A DNA stretch of 64,000 bases from contig CAZKFD010000006.1 in assembly GCA_964551995.1 (NCBI GenBank), positions 33,036 through 97,035 on the forward strand. The letters run 5' to 3'. Below, piece by piece: positions 43,452 to 53,462 of the stretch. This DNA comes from DATKJS01 sp964551995. GTDB lineage: Bacteria > Acidobacteriota > Aminicenantia > Aminicenantales > Saccharicenantaceae. Both the position numbers and the translations under genes were made by a program. Position 1 is the stretch's first letter. Every line of letters starts with the position of its first letter. The notes beneath the pieces are model-generated. The model saw only the letters and a program-made list of their open reading frames with translations, made no database searches and was not told where the DNA came from.

Positions 43452-44987
43452 TTGAAAAGACTCAGCGCTTCTCGAAATGCAATGTTTGGTTTATTGGGGT
43501 GGTTAATCCCTCTAGGCTTTACATTCGCGTTGACACCTTTTATCGTGCATGGACTTGGCCCGGCATCCTATGGCTTGTATGTATTGGTGATGGGAGTAAT
43601 CGGCTATCTCACTTCGCTTAATTTTAACGTGGGGCGTGCTCTTACTCGGTATGTATCAACATTCCAAGCAAAAACGGAAACCGACCAGATTGGAGAAGTA
43701 CTATCGTCGACTCTCTGGCTTTACTTGTTGATAGGTATCATCACAGCAGGCTGCATGCTGTTATTATCTAATTGGCTAATCAAAAAGGTACTGAATATTG
43801 CACCAGCACTCCAACCAGAGGCCAAACTTGCTATCTCGTGGGCAGCAGTTGTGCTCGTATTTACTTTTTTAAGTCAAGTTTTCGGAGCGATCCCACAAGC
43901 CCTGCAACGCTTTGATCTGTATGCCGTTGTTATAGCACTCAGCGGGGTCGCGATACTTATGGGAAATGCTGTAATGGTATGGCTAAGGCTTAGTGTATCG
44001 GCCATGGTTGCTTGGGTAGCCCTAGTAGCATGCTTGGCTAGTCTAGCTTTCATACTTATAAGCCGCCGTCTTTTGCCAGGCGTGCATCTAACTCGGCATT
44101 TCCGACGGCCATTGTTATTTGAATTGCTGAGGTTCAGTGTTGCGGTGACGGCCTATCAAGTATTCGGTAATCTTCTAGTCCTTTTTGAGAGAGGTTGGCT
44201 AACACGTAGGCTAGGGGCTGAAACGGTAAGTTACTATGTTGTCCCTATGACTATCGCTACTTATATACATTCCTTTATTGCCAGTATAACGCTTGTAATC
44301 TTTCCAATAGTGAGCGAAGCAAACGCCTTAGGCGATAAGGCCCGTCTGGAGCGAACCTATACCCGTGCCTGCAAGTACGTAAGTATTCTCGTTGTATTCG
44401 CTGTAGTTACGTTAGTGATTAGTGGTCAGCGGCTCTTATCCGAATGGATGGGAGCAAATTTCGCATCCAAGACTGCCGGAGTCTTAAAAGTGCATGCTAA
44501 TGCAATGGGATTAGTGGCGATGGGGATAGTGCCTTGGCAATTGGCCGACGGTCTAGGATTCCCTAAATGGAATGCATTCCTGGCTTTGTTTTGGTTGATA
44601 ACAGCGGCCTTTATTACGGTATGGCTAACTCCTTTCTTTGGAATTCTCGCTCCTGCCTGGGGGAGGTTGGTAGCGGTGCTTAGCGTGCCGGCTTATGCAT
44701 TATTCGTCGAGCATCGCGTATTTGGACATTCCTTATGGAAGCTATGGAGAAAAATGGCATTTTCTTTGGTTCTGGCTGGAGGGCTGACTGCGGCCGTGCA
44801 ATACATAATACAAAGTAGAAGCCCGTTAATCGGATGGACTGTACTCCTGGTTAGCGTGGCATCAAGCGGTTTAGTATATCTAAGCGTTTTATGTATAGTT
44901 GACTTTGTTGGCTACGACGAGAGGGCCCAATTGCGATGCATCTTTGCTCGGCTTATGACTCAATTTACAGTTGGCCAGCCCAAATAG
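43452..44987 (+). CDS. Oligosaccharide flippase (Wzx-like, MATE/MOP superfamily)
   Basis: About 511 residues with 12-14 predicted membrane helices and the MOP-family opening AMFGLLGWLIPLGFTFALTP, then FIVHGLGPASYGLYVLVMGV. It would flip the undecaprenyl-linked repeat unit to the periplasm. The start is uncertain: TTG at 43452, two bases after the preceding stop and behind AAGG, fits the domain start best; the frame is open about 25 codons further upstream inside the glycosyltransferase gene. Confidence 0.85.
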   Translation: MKRLSASRNAMFGLLGWLIPLGFTFALTPFIVHGLGPASYGLYVLVMGVIGYLTSLNFNVGRALTRYVSTFQAKTETDQIGEVLSSTLWLYLLIGIITAGCMLLLSNWLIKKVLNIAPALQPEAKLAISWAAVVLVFTFLSQVFGAIPQALQRFDLYAVVIALSGVAILMGNAVMVWLRLSVSAMVAWVALVACLASLAFILISRRLLPGVHLTRHFRRPLLFELLRFSVAVTAYQVFGNLLVLFERGWLTRRLGAETVSYYVVPMTIATYIHSFIASITLVIFPIVSEANALGDKARLERTYTRACKYVSILVVFAVVTLVISGQRLLSEWMGANFASKTAGVLKVHANAMGLVAMGIVPWQLADGLGFPKWNAFLALFWLITAAFITVWLTPFFGILAPAWGRLVAVLSVPAYALFVEHRVFGHSLWKLWRKMAFSLVLAGGLTAAVQYIIQSRSPLIGWTVLLVSVASSGLVYLSVLCIVDFVGYDERAQLRCIFARLMTQFTVGQPK

Positions 44988-45049
44988 ATTATTGAGATGC
45001 CTGAAAAGAGGGAAATTTTATATGCGTTTGTTGTTAGTGTGCGCATCAG

Positions 45050-45739
45050 ATGATGAATAAGAAGCCCCGGCCACAGATTGTCCAACGGATAGAATACCTG
45101 AAGGAATTGTGTCGAGAGAAGACAGTGCTTCACCTCGGTTGCACTGATTGGCCATATACAAAAATGCGGTTAAAATTGGGCACCTTGCTACATATAGAGC
45201 TACAAGAGATCGCGCATGAACTATGGGGTTTTGATTATGATCGGAACGGATTAGATCTGCTGACACAGCTCGGTCTTAAGAATCTATATCATGTTGACTT
45301 AGAGCGTTTAGAGACTGTGAATATAAAGAAAGAATTCGACATTGTATTGGCAGCCGAGATAATTGAGCATTTATCAAACCCAGGCCTCTTTCTAAGTGGA
45401 ATACAACGCTTTATGGGACCCCATAGCACTTTGGTAATCACTACCATTAATGCTTACTGCGGTATGCGTATGAGCATATATGCGTTGCGCGGCAGAGGCG
45501 GCCTTGCTGAGCCTGTTCATCCGGATCATGTTGCTTACTATTCCCATTCAACCCTACTCCATCTAATTTCTCGCACAAATCTCACTGCAAGGCGTTTTTT
45601 GTTCTATGATGTCGGCCAAGAACACCGTCCTTATAACCGTTTTTATCTCAACTGGATCAACGATATGTGCGTACGTATTGCGCCGCAACTTGCTGATGGC
45701 CTCATCTTGGAGTGCGGGCTGGGTCAACTTGCTACTTAG
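45050..45739 (+). CDS. Class I SAM-dependent methyltransferase
   Basis: A 229-residue protein. Motif I is TVLHLGCTDWPYT (about 25-37) and motif IV region is DIVLAAEIIEHLSNPGLFL. The remainder is the usual seven-strand fold length with an insertion near 140-160 (YALRGRGGLAEPVHPDHV) as in Methyltransf_11/23-type enzymes of polysaccharide clusters. It may methylate a sugar or the chain terminus. Tandem ATGs make the start uncertain by one residue. Confidence 0.78.
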   Translation: MMNKKPRPQIVQRIEYLKELCREKTVLHLGCTDWPYTKMRLKLGTLLHIELQEIAHELWGFDYDRNGLDLLTQLGLKNLYHVDLERLETVNIKKEFDIVLAAEIIEHLSNPGLFLSGIQRFMGPHSTLVITTINAYCGMRMSIYALRGRGGLAEPVHPDHVAYYSHSTLLHLISRTNLTARRFLFYDVGQEHRPYNRFYLNWINDMCVRIAPQLADGLILECGLGQLAT

Positions 45740-45895
45740 GCGACGGTATGTTGCTGACTATTTATGGTAATCGATTGGTCGATATGCGATTTAATATCAT
45801 GTGGCAGAATGGCCACATATGTAACCGTAGCCAGCAACGAATTCGACAATTATCTTTATAGAATGCCTTATTTTGCCAGTTAGTTTAGGGCCAAA

Positions 45896-46831
45896 ATGAA
45901 TTCCGGTCGGGCACATATTGAAATTGTAACGCCCGTGCATAATCGGAAATCCATAACTCTACAATGCTTAAGAAGCCTCTCTGTAATCGACAGTGCGGGT
46001 CTTGAAATCCACATTATTGTCGTTGATGATGGATCAACAGATGGCACGTCAGAAGCTATTCGCGAACATTTCCCCAAAGTGGAAGTTGTGCACGGCAATG
46101 GCGCCCTCTTTTATACAGGGGGGACCAACCGCGGCATTAGCGTAGCGCTTTCCAAGAAGTCTGATTATATTCTGGCTATTAATGATGATTCTATCTTCGA
46201 TAACCAATTCTTACAACGTTTAGTAGAATGCGCAAATAGCCACCCAAGATCTATTGTCGGTCCGTTACTATTATTATGGGATCAACCGCAACGCGTCTTT
46301 CAAGTTGGCGCACGTTGGGATACATGGTATGGAGGTTGGAGGCATCCAACGTGTTTATGGGCCAACACTGTTCCCAAGACGCCTTGGGAAGTTGAGATGA
46401 TCGCTGGGAATTGTGTTTTATATCCTGTGGAAGCAATTAAACAAGTTGGCTTGATGAATGAAAAGCTCTTCCCACACCAATTTGGAGATGCCGAGTATAC
46501 CGTACGGCTGCGTCGCGCGGGATGGAAACTTATTATTGAACCTGCAGCATATGTTTGGTGTCAACCAAATACGATCCCAAGCCCGTTGAGAACGCTCAGT
46601 ATGAGAAAGCTTATCAAGATATTATTCCGAGATCGGCTAAGCCAACAAAATCTAATTGGGCAAGCCATTTTTTTCTGGGAATCAGGCCCTTCTCATTTAA
46701 GAGGTTTAGCAGCGTTCGGGATCAGTTTATTCCGACTATCTTTAAGATTCATGAGGTTGAACTCGTGGCCAGACTGGCCAGACCCTCCTATCGGGTCGGC
46801 GGAGACCGTGCATCGAATAAAAATCGAATGA
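45896..46831 (+). CDS. Glycosyltransferase family 2 (GT-A)
   Basis: A 311-residue GT2 enzyme. IEIVTPVHNRKSITLQCLRS opens the fold, VVDDGSTDGTSEAI binds UDP or GDP, GTNRGISVAL follows, and AINDDSIFDNQF has the DxD-like metal site. Resembles rhamnosyltransferase-type GT2 enzymes by the GDAEYTVRLRRAGW block. It is cytoplasmic and adds one sugar of the repeat unit. Gaps of 150 bp upstream and 350 bp downstream are AT-rich. Confidence 0.85.
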   Translation: MNSGRAHIEIVTPVHNRKSITLQCLRSLSVIDSAGLEIHIIVVDDGSTDGTSEAIREHFPKVEVVHGNGALFYTGGTNRGISVALSKKSDYILAINDDSIFDNQFLQRLVECANSHPRSIVGPLLLLWDQPQRVFQVGARWDTWYGGWRHPTCLWANTVPKTPWEVEMIAGNCVLYPVEAIKQVGLMNEKLFPHQFGDAEYTVRLRRAGWKLIIEPAAYVWCQPNTIPSPLRTLSMRKLIKILFRDRLSQQNLIGQAIFFWESGPSHLRGLAAFGISLFRLSLRFMRLNSWPDWPDPPIGSAETVHRIKIE

Positions 46832-47185
46832 TGCAATAATCGTTGCAAAGGCCTATTAAATAAAAAATCGATATTGAAGAAAATCATTCATTTAATAAAT
46901 TGAACTTTAGAGCTTGCATGCTACTTAAAAGTAGTAGACTATGCCGCTACTATATTTGTTGTACGAAAATTCAATGTACCTTAAGAATCCCTTAAATCGT
47001 TTTTAATTTAGCCTGCATTATTGCTAATTTTCTAAGCAACACCAAGGAGAATGAATATACATATAGGATTGGCTTTAATACACGGATTGGTATTATATTT
47101 ATATGTTACCTAAACATGCCCGGAAAATACTCGTTATAGTAAGTATTAAGAGCATCGCGCCACTGATGACGCGTATCGAGCCATT
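46832..47185. other. AT-rich intergenic region, no gene seen
   Basis: Very AT-rich, with many stop codons in all frames. No repeat or RNA gene was recognised. Confidence 0.4.
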
Positions 47186-48769
47186 ATGATAGTTCGCCCT
47201 GAGAAAAAGAAGAGGACTAATACGATTAGAGCTGTGTCCCGGAAAAGGGGCTCATTAATAATTGCTGTAGTATTACTTTCATGTGCACTTTTTGTTGCGA
47301 TAACCCTGAAACGCTCGTTGGTTTCCTCAATTCCGGTTGAGCGCAGTTATCTAATACCTTGGATCATATTGGTGTTAGTTATAACTCTTGTCCCAGCTGT
47401 GGTCTTGATCAAACGAAGAAGATTTCGGCTTTATAATCCGCTTGTTTATGCGACTTGGTCTTTTTTTATCCCTGTTTTTGTTTTTGGATCTGGCTATCTC
47501 TTAAATGGCAATTACCAGCCTTGGGTACTAAATATCGTGTATGACCCAAAGTATTACCTTCCCTTAGCGCTGATTCTTGTGGCAATCGGATTTGTAGGGC
47601 TTTCCATCGGTTTCGCTCTTCCTATAGGGAGGCAGGTAGGATTGATTATCAAAGAACACTTGCCACGCTGGGACTTCGGTCCCAATCTGCTTTTGGCACC
47701 TGGCGTTTTCCTAATTATTATTGGACAGGGCATGGGGTTAGTCGCATATTTACAAGGCTCATATGGATACCAATATAATGCCTATGAAGTTTCTACGCTT
47801 GGAACATTTTTCTATTCGTTCTTTCTGTTATATTATTTGGGAGTATTTTTAATTTGGTTTGCGGTCTTTCGGAAATTCAAATTTGCTCCTCGCCATCTTC
47901 TTTTAATATTGCTGCTAATAAGTTCGATGTTATTCTCGGCTTTGATGGGAGGCGGGAAAGGCGGCTTCTTCAATTACATAATAATAGTTATACTAGCTTA
48001 CCTACTCGCGGGTCGCCGGCCGAAATTGAAACAGGGCATGTTCATAACCTCAATACTCGTAGTGGCTATAATAGTCGGGACGATTTACGGTATTGGCTTC
48101 CGTCAACGCAAAAGTGAGCAAGCAACTATAGGTTTGTGGGACTATATTGGCCTGATCGGGAATACGATCCAGAGTATTACGCAGCACGATAATAGCATTG
48201 GTGTTGGCCAGGCAATTCAATCGGTTCAGGAAAGAGTTGAAGATCTAAGTTCTTTTGCTGTGATTGTCAGCAATTATTCGCGTCTCCGCCCCCTAGAAGA
48301 ACAATATGGATTAGATAATAATATATGGACCTATACTTGGACAGCATTTATCCCACGCTTCATTTGGCACAATAAGCCCTTAGTTTCGGATGCGCGCGCG
48401 ATCGGAGCTTTATACTTTGGATATGGCAATAATTCATTCGCAATAACTCCGATGGGCGACTTGTTGCGTAATTATGGCCCTGTGGGTGTGCTATTAGGGA
48501 TGGCTTTGCTTGGACTGCTATTGCGGATAATGTATAGCGCACTTGTGGAGAATCAGTCCATTACTGCAGGCCATGCCGCATTGTACGCGATGCTCCTATC
48601 AAGTGTATCATATGAGGGATTTTATGGGACAATAGTTCCTAGCATGATGCGGCAGGGTTTTGTAATCATTATTGGACTATTTATTGTGAATACTTGGATC
48701 ATGTTGCGTAGGAAAAGCATGTTTCGTAATTATTCCCTTCGAAAGGGGGTATCTCCCCTAGGACAATAA
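47186..48769 (+). CDS. Oligosaccharide repeat-unit polymerase (Wzy-like)
   Basis: A 527-residue protein with 10-12 membrane helices and a large periplasmic loop. The segment GYGNNSFAITPMGDLLRNYG before the last helices is typical of O-antigen polymerase-type proteins. It has a basic cytoplasmic N-terminus (RPEKKKRTNTIRAVSRKRG). It would join repeat units in the periplasm after flipping. As with most Wzy proteins, identification rests on topology and position more than sequence. Confidence 0.72.
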   Translation: MIVRPEKKKRTNTIRAVSRKRGSLIIAVVLLSCALFVAITLKRSLVSSIPVERSYLIPWIILVLVITLVPAVVLIKRRRFRLYNPLVYATWSFFIPVFVFGSGYLLNGNYQPWVLNIVYDPKYYLPLALILVAIGFVGLSIGFALPIGRQVGLIIKEHLPRWDFGPNLLLAPGVFLIIIGQGMGLVAYLQGSYGYQYNAYEVSTLGTFFYSFFLLYYLGVFLIWFAVFRKFKFAPRHLLLILLLISSMLFSALMGGGKGGFFNYIIIVILAYLLAGRRPKLKQGMFITSILVVAIIVGTIYGIGFRQRKSEQATIGLWDYIGLIGNTIQSITQHDNSIGVGQAIQSVQERVEDLSSFAVIVSNYSRLRPLEEQYGLDNNIWTYTWTAFIPRFIWHNKPLVSDARAIGALYFGYGNNSFAITPMGDLLRNYGPVGVLLGMALLGLLLRIMYSALVENQSITAGHAALYAMLLSSVSYEGFYGTIVPSMMRQGFVIIIGLFIVNTWIMLRRKSMFRNYSLRKGVSPLGQ

Positions 48770-49212
48770 GATCCTATGCGGTTTCCGTTTTTTTAATCTT
48801 TTCCCCGTTTAAGAAGAAATGATTTTGGAGTATTTCAATGAGCGTCGTATATAGCATCGGTGGGCGACCATCTTGAGTGATTGTGGTCTTTCCTTATTCA
48901 GCAATATTGCACAAGATAAAATATTCATGTCGAATCAGCATAATTTATTTGGAAGTTTAGTCCAGCACACTTAAATGGCTCTCGCCATAGCTAGATAGCG
49001 TTCTTTTGATCGCATGGAATCTCATCATTCTAGAATCTATTATGCCTCGGAATTCTATTAATCAGTATTGCCGATGCAATCGGAAACGCTTCAAAGTATA
49101 GGCTAGGGTTTATTTGGATACGGGGTGTGATGCGCAATAATAAGATATGAATTTCCAATTATGCCCATTATTATAGATTGGATTCCTTGCCAATAAGCTT
49201 AATGAAAACAAT
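48770..49212. other. AT-rich intergenic region, no gene seen
   Basis: About 440 bp with no supported frame, repeat or hairpin terminator. One weak frame on the minus strand overlaps the next gene and is rejected. Confidence 0.4.
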
Positions 49213-50220
49213 ATGCGAGTAACTTACTATCAGCGCCGACAACAATTGGCTAATTTTAGTATTGAACGTATTTTCTCTGATATGCGTCGGGCGCTCCCAG
49301 ATTACATATATACAAAGATAGCCGTATCGCGCTTTCCCAGCAGAGGATTCTGGAGGCGTGGGTATAATGTTTTCGAGGCGGCTTTTAGGCAGGGAGATGT
49401 CAATCATATAACCGGGGACGTTCATTACTTGGCTTTCTTCTTGAAAAAGAGAAGGACATTGTTAACGGTCCACGACCTTATTTCTATACATAGATTAAGA
49501 GGGATACGAAGAGCATTTTTCCTTTTCTTTTGGTATTGGTTGCCTATCAAGCGGGTTTCTTTGGTGACAGTGATCTCAGAATCTACAAAAAATGAACTCT
49601 TGCGCCATATTAAAATCGATCCCAGGAAAATTAGGGTTATATACGATTGTGTTTCCGAAGATTACCAGTCTTCTAATAAAGATTTCAACACCGCTAAGCC
49701 ACTTATCATTCAAATTGGAACAGGCTACAATAAGAACCTCTGCCGAGTGGCCGAAGCTCTCTATGACATACCTTGTCACCTTCGGATAATAGGAATGCCG
49801 AATGTCCATCAGCAGGAAGTTCTTCGAAAATATTATATAGAGTATTCGTTTATAGCTAATATTACAGACGCCCAAGTGGTCGAAGAGTATCGGGTGAGCG
49901 ATATGCTCGTATTTGCATCGACATATGAAGGATTTGGGCTGCCGATTATCGAAGCTCAGGCGACAGGAAGGCCGGTGATTACAAGTAATATCATGGCGAT
50001 GCCTGAAGCCGCGGGCGATGGTGCCTGTTTAGTCGATCCCTTTGATACGATGAGCATTCGCGAGGGCGTCTTGAGGATCATTGAAGATAAACAATACCGT
50101 GAAGAACTTGTACGTCGCGGTTTAGAAAATGTGAAACGATTTCGCCCGCATCGAATAGCCACAGAGTATTTTTCTATTTATCAAGAAATATATAAAAAAC
50201 ATTTCACCGCGGATACCTAG
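49213..50220 (+). CDS. Glycosyltransferase family 4
   Basis: A 335-residue GT-B protein. HDLISIHRLRGIRR sits in the acceptor domain, VSLVTVISESTKNELLRHIK ends the N-terminal half, and STYEGFGLPIIEAQATGRPV is the donor E-x7-E site. It resembles mannosyl- or rhamnosyltransferases of the WbaZ/MtfB type. It starts the second sub-block of the island and is followed 19 bp later by asparagine synthase. Confidence 0.86.
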   Translation: MRVTYYQRRQQLANFSIERIFSDMRRALPDYIYTKIAVSRFPSRGFWRRGYNVFEAAFRQGDVNHITGDVHYLAFFLKKRRTLLTVHDLISIHRLRGIRRAFFLFFWYWLPIKRVSLVTVISESTKNELLRHIKIDPRKIRVIYDCVSEDYQSSNKDFNTAKPLIIQIGTGYNKNLCRVAEALYDIPCHLRIIGMPNVHQQEVLRKYYIEYSFIANITDAQVVEEYRVSDMLVFASTYEGFGLPIIEAQATGRPVITSNIMAMPEAAGDGACLVDPFDTMSIREGVLRIIEDKQYREELVRRGLENVKRFRPHRIATEYFSIYQEIYKKHFTADT

Positions 50221-50239
50221 AGAGAACCGGGCGAATTAT

Positions 50240-52021
50240 ATGTGCGGAATAAATGGGATTTTGCGTTTGAACAACGACGCTAGCCCTATAGATCGTGATG
50301 AACTCATTCGGACTCGGGATTATATGGCAAAGCGCGGACCTGATTTTGCCAACGAGTGGATTTCGCCTTCGGGATTAGTGGGATTTGGACATCGTCGTTT
50401 GGCAATTATAGATTTATCCCCCAAAGGCATCCAGCCGATGCTCAGTAAAGATGGCCGATACGCAATTATTTTTAACGGAGAGATATATAATTATCGCGAA
50501 CTACGAACCGAACTTGAGCATAATGGTTTTTCGTTTAATTCCCAAAGCGATACCGAAGTAATCCTGGCCCTTTTCATTCAAAAGGGTAGAGAAATGTTAT
50601 CGCGCTTGCGAGGAATGTATGCGTTAGCTATATGGGATGACCAGGAGCGCTATTTATTATTGGCTCGCGATCCCTTTGGTATTAAACCACTGTATTACGG
50701 TGTTCAAGATGGCGTGTTACGTTTTGCCTCGCAGGTTAAAGCGTTAGAAGCGAGCCGAGTGATATCGCTCGAAAGGGATCCAGTAGGCGTCTCTGGGTTC
50801 TTGCTTTGGGGTTCAGTGCCAGAACCGTATACATTTCGTCGGGCAATCCGAACACTGCCTGCTGGTCATTATTTATCAGTCTGCAATGGACGCATTAGCA
50901 GTCCCGAGCCATACTATGAAACATATAGAGCTTCTATCCCTCTACTGCCCGACGTTAGTTCCGCCCTCGAAGATACGGTTAGGGCTCATCTTGTATCCGA
51001 CGTGCCTGTAGCCGTTTTCTTGTCCGCCGGATTAGATTCGAGTCTCCTCACTGCATTGGCATGCCGATTCCTTCCAGAACCGCCAGTGACTTTTACCCTG
51101 AGGTTCAGAAGCTTTATAAATACTTCTTGGGATGAAGCCCCGTTGGCAGTGGAAACCGCGCGTTGCTTGGGAACCCGCCACATTGAGAAAACAGTTGACC
51201 GAAGCGACTTTCCTGATTTATTTGAACAGGCCATAAACGCAATGGACCAGCCGTCGATTGATGGTTTCAACGTGTACGTGATTAGTCAAATAGCGCACCA
51301 AGCTGGACTCAAAGTGGTTCTTTCCGGCCTCGGGGGAGATGAATTATTTGGTAGTTATCCTTCATTTCATCGCGTGCCGTTGTGGACGCGCCTGGCTAGC
51401 CGGCGATTAATATATCGCCTTGATCCTATTTGGCGGAAGTTTGCACAATGGCTTTATCCTTCGCAACCTAAATTGCCTGGGCTATTGTGCTATGGCAGAA
51501 CTCTTCCCGGCGCGTATTATTTACAACGGGCACTTTATTTACCCGATGAGCTGCCTCAACTTATAGGTTCTGATATTGCGGGAATTGGTTTAGATTTATA
51601 TAGTCCGGTTCGTGATGCATCCAAACCCTTTAATTTAGCGACCATTGAACAATCAGATGAAACTAATGATATATGGTACAGGATACATACAATGGAATCC
51701 ATGCAATACATGCGCAACCAGCTTCTGCGTGACTCCGATTGGGCTTCTATGGCTCATTCTATCGAATTGCGTGTCCCATTTGTGGATTTGTGGCTACACG
51801 AGCAATTAGCTGAAATGAACTTTGAGCCTGCTAGGAGCCAGGGTAAAATCTCATTGGTTCAGCAAGTTGCTCCGGAATTGCCTAAACAGCTTTTTAATCA
51901 TAAGAAGTCGGGATTCCTTTTCCCGATTATGGAATGGTTGGACCCAGAACCGTTTCCAAAGCATCATTGGGGCCTTGAATCAAGAAAGTTGGCGATTCGT
52001 GTTCTCAATGCCTTTAAATGA
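50240..52021 (+). CDS. asnB: Glutamine-hydrolysing asparagine synthase (AsnB family)
   Basis: A 593-residue two-domain enzyme. Cys2 in MCGINGIL is the glutaminase nucleophile, and RLAIIDLSPKGIQPM and IFNGEIYNYRELR are conserved. The synthetase domain has the PP-loop VFLSAGLDSS near residue 262. It makes asparagine, or in polysaccharide clusters may amidate a uronic acid or another carboxylate of the repeat unit. The next glycosyltransferase overlaps its last 14 bp, confirming that it is part of the cluster. Confidence 0.9.
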   Translation: MCGINGILRLNNDASPIDRDELIRTRDYMAKRGPDFANEWISPSGLVGFGHRRLAIIDLSPKGIQPMLSKDGRYAIIFNGEIYNYRELRTELEHNGFSFNSQSDTEVILALFIQKGREMLSRLRGMYALAIWDDQERYLLLARDPFGIKPLYYGVQDGVLRFASQVKALEASRVISLERDPVGVSGFLLWGSVPEPYTFRRAIRTLPAGHYLSVCNGRISSPEPYYETYRASIPLLPDVSSALEDTVRAHLVSDVPVAVFLSAGLDSSLLTALACRFLPEPPVTFTLRFRSFINTSWDEAPLAVETARCLGTRHIEKTVDRSDFPDLFEQAINAMDQPSIDGFNVYVISQIAHQAGLKVVLSGLGGDELFGSYPSFHRVPLWTRLASRRLIYRLDPIWRKFAQWLYPSQPKLPGLLCYGRTLPGAYYLQRALYLPDELPQLIGSDIAGIGLDLYSPVRDASKPFNLATIEQSDETNDIWYRIHTMESMQYMRNQLLRDSDWASMAHSIELRVPFVDLWLHEQLAEMNFEPARSQGKISLVQQVAPELPKQLFNHKKSGFLFPIMEWLDPEPFPKHHWGLESRKLAIRVLNAFK

Positions 52022-53204
52022 AGCAGGCATAAGAACGGTTCTAATAACAACGGGATGCTATTCGCCTGGTTATAAAGGTGGAGGGCCCATTCGCAGTCTT
52101 GCAAATCTAGTGGATAAACTAGGAGATGAGTTTCAATTTAATATTATTACTCTAGATCGGGATCTAGGGGACCGGAGACCATACCAGGGCATCAAGTCCC
52201 ATTCTTGGTACCCGATAGGAAAAGCAAATGTCCTTTACCTCTCGAGATCAGAAAGCTCTTGGTGGAATTTGAAAAAGCTTCTTTCTTCTTTTAAATATGA
52301 TGTACTCTATCTAAACAGTTACTTCACTGGCCTGAACATTAAGATTATATGGCTTGAACTAATGCGAATTATACCTTCCCGGCCGATCATCATAGCCCCA
52401 CGAGGAGAATTTTCGCAAAGCGCTATGATGCTAAAAAGTAATAAGAAACGGACCTATATCTGGATAACAGATTTAATGAAGGCTTATAGGAAAGTAATCT
52501 GGCATGCTTCAAGCGAATATGAGGCTGGTGATATTAATCGTGAAATCAAATATGGTAGACCGATTATAAAAACCATAAATACTTTGATGACTATTATACC
52601 AGGACCTCAGCATACTAGCCAATTCCGAGAGAAGTACACCGGGGATCTCCGGATTATTTTTCTATCTCGGATCTCGCGCATGAAAAACCTTGATTTTGCT
52701 TTAAAAGCACTTCGCGAGGTAAAAGGGCAAGTCACATTTGACATATACGGCCCATTAGAAGATAAAAAATATTGGAAAGAGTGTAAGCTTCTTATGGACG
52801 ATCTGCCTAGCAATGTTGGCGCGAAGTATTGTGGCTCGGTAAATCCCAATAACGTCCCTGCTATCCTCTCCAATTATCATATTTTCTTATTGCCAACTCG
52901 GGGTGAGAATTTTGGCCATGCCATATTTGAGGCGCTTTCATCGGGATGCCCCGTAGTAATGAGTGATCAAACAAAGTGGAGAGACCTAGAAGGCAAGAAA
53001 GTCGGTTGGGATTTACCATTATCCGATATCGGGCGATTTCGCGAGATCTTGCAACGGTGTATAACGATGGATGCGACTGAATATAATAAATGGTCTGTCT
53101 GTTCGAGACAATATGCCGAACGTATTATCACGGAGCAAGAAGAATTAACATTGCAATCCTATAGGGATTTATTCTCGCGGACGGATAAATATCTAATGGC
53201 ATAA
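52008..53204 (+). CDS. Glycosyltransferase family 4
   Basis: A 398-residue GT-B protein. GCYSPGYKGGGPIRSLANLV is a distinctive acceptor-domain loop, APRGEFSQSAMM follows, and in the donor domain IIFLSRISRMKNLDFALKAL and TRGENFGHAIFEALSSG (E-x7-E) are clear. The ATG at 52008 overlaps asnB; the frame is open further upstream only within asnB. No strong ribosome-binding site, so translational coupling is likely. Adds a sugar to the repeat unit. Confidence 0.86.
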   Translation: MPLNEAGIRTVLITTGCYSPGYKGGGPIRSLANLVDKLGDEFQFNIITLDRDLGDRRPYQGIKSHSWYPIGKANVLYLSRSESSWWNLKKLLSSFKYDVLYLNSYFTGLNIKIIWLELMRIIPSRPIIIAPRGEFSQSAMMLKSNKKRTYIWITDLMKAYRKVIWHASSEYEAGDINREIKYGRPIIKTINTLMTIIPGPQHTSQFREKYTGDLRIIFLSRISRMKNLDFALKALREVKGQVTFDIYGPLEDKKYWKECKLLMDDLPSNVGAKYCGSVNPNNVPAILSNYHIFLLPTRGENFGHAIFEALSSGCPVVMSDQTKWRDLEGKKVGWDLPLSDIGRFREILQRCITMDATEYNKWSVCSRQYAERIITEQEELTLQSYRDLFSRTDKYLMA

Positions 53205-53462
53205 GAATTAGCCAAATTTTATATTCCTAGCGGATTTCTAAGGCTCATAGAAAACTGATTAAGTCCTCTAGATTTATATCGCACGGCAGACCAATATCTT
53301 ATAATGAAGAACTAGCATTATTAATAAACTCTCTTGGACATAAATAAAATAGAGCTAAGAGTTCGCGCATAACAGATTAATATAATGAATCGAATATAAA
53401 GGATTCGGCTAAAATTCGATAGGAAAATATCCGATAAGTGTCCTTATTGAGGGAGGGTAAAT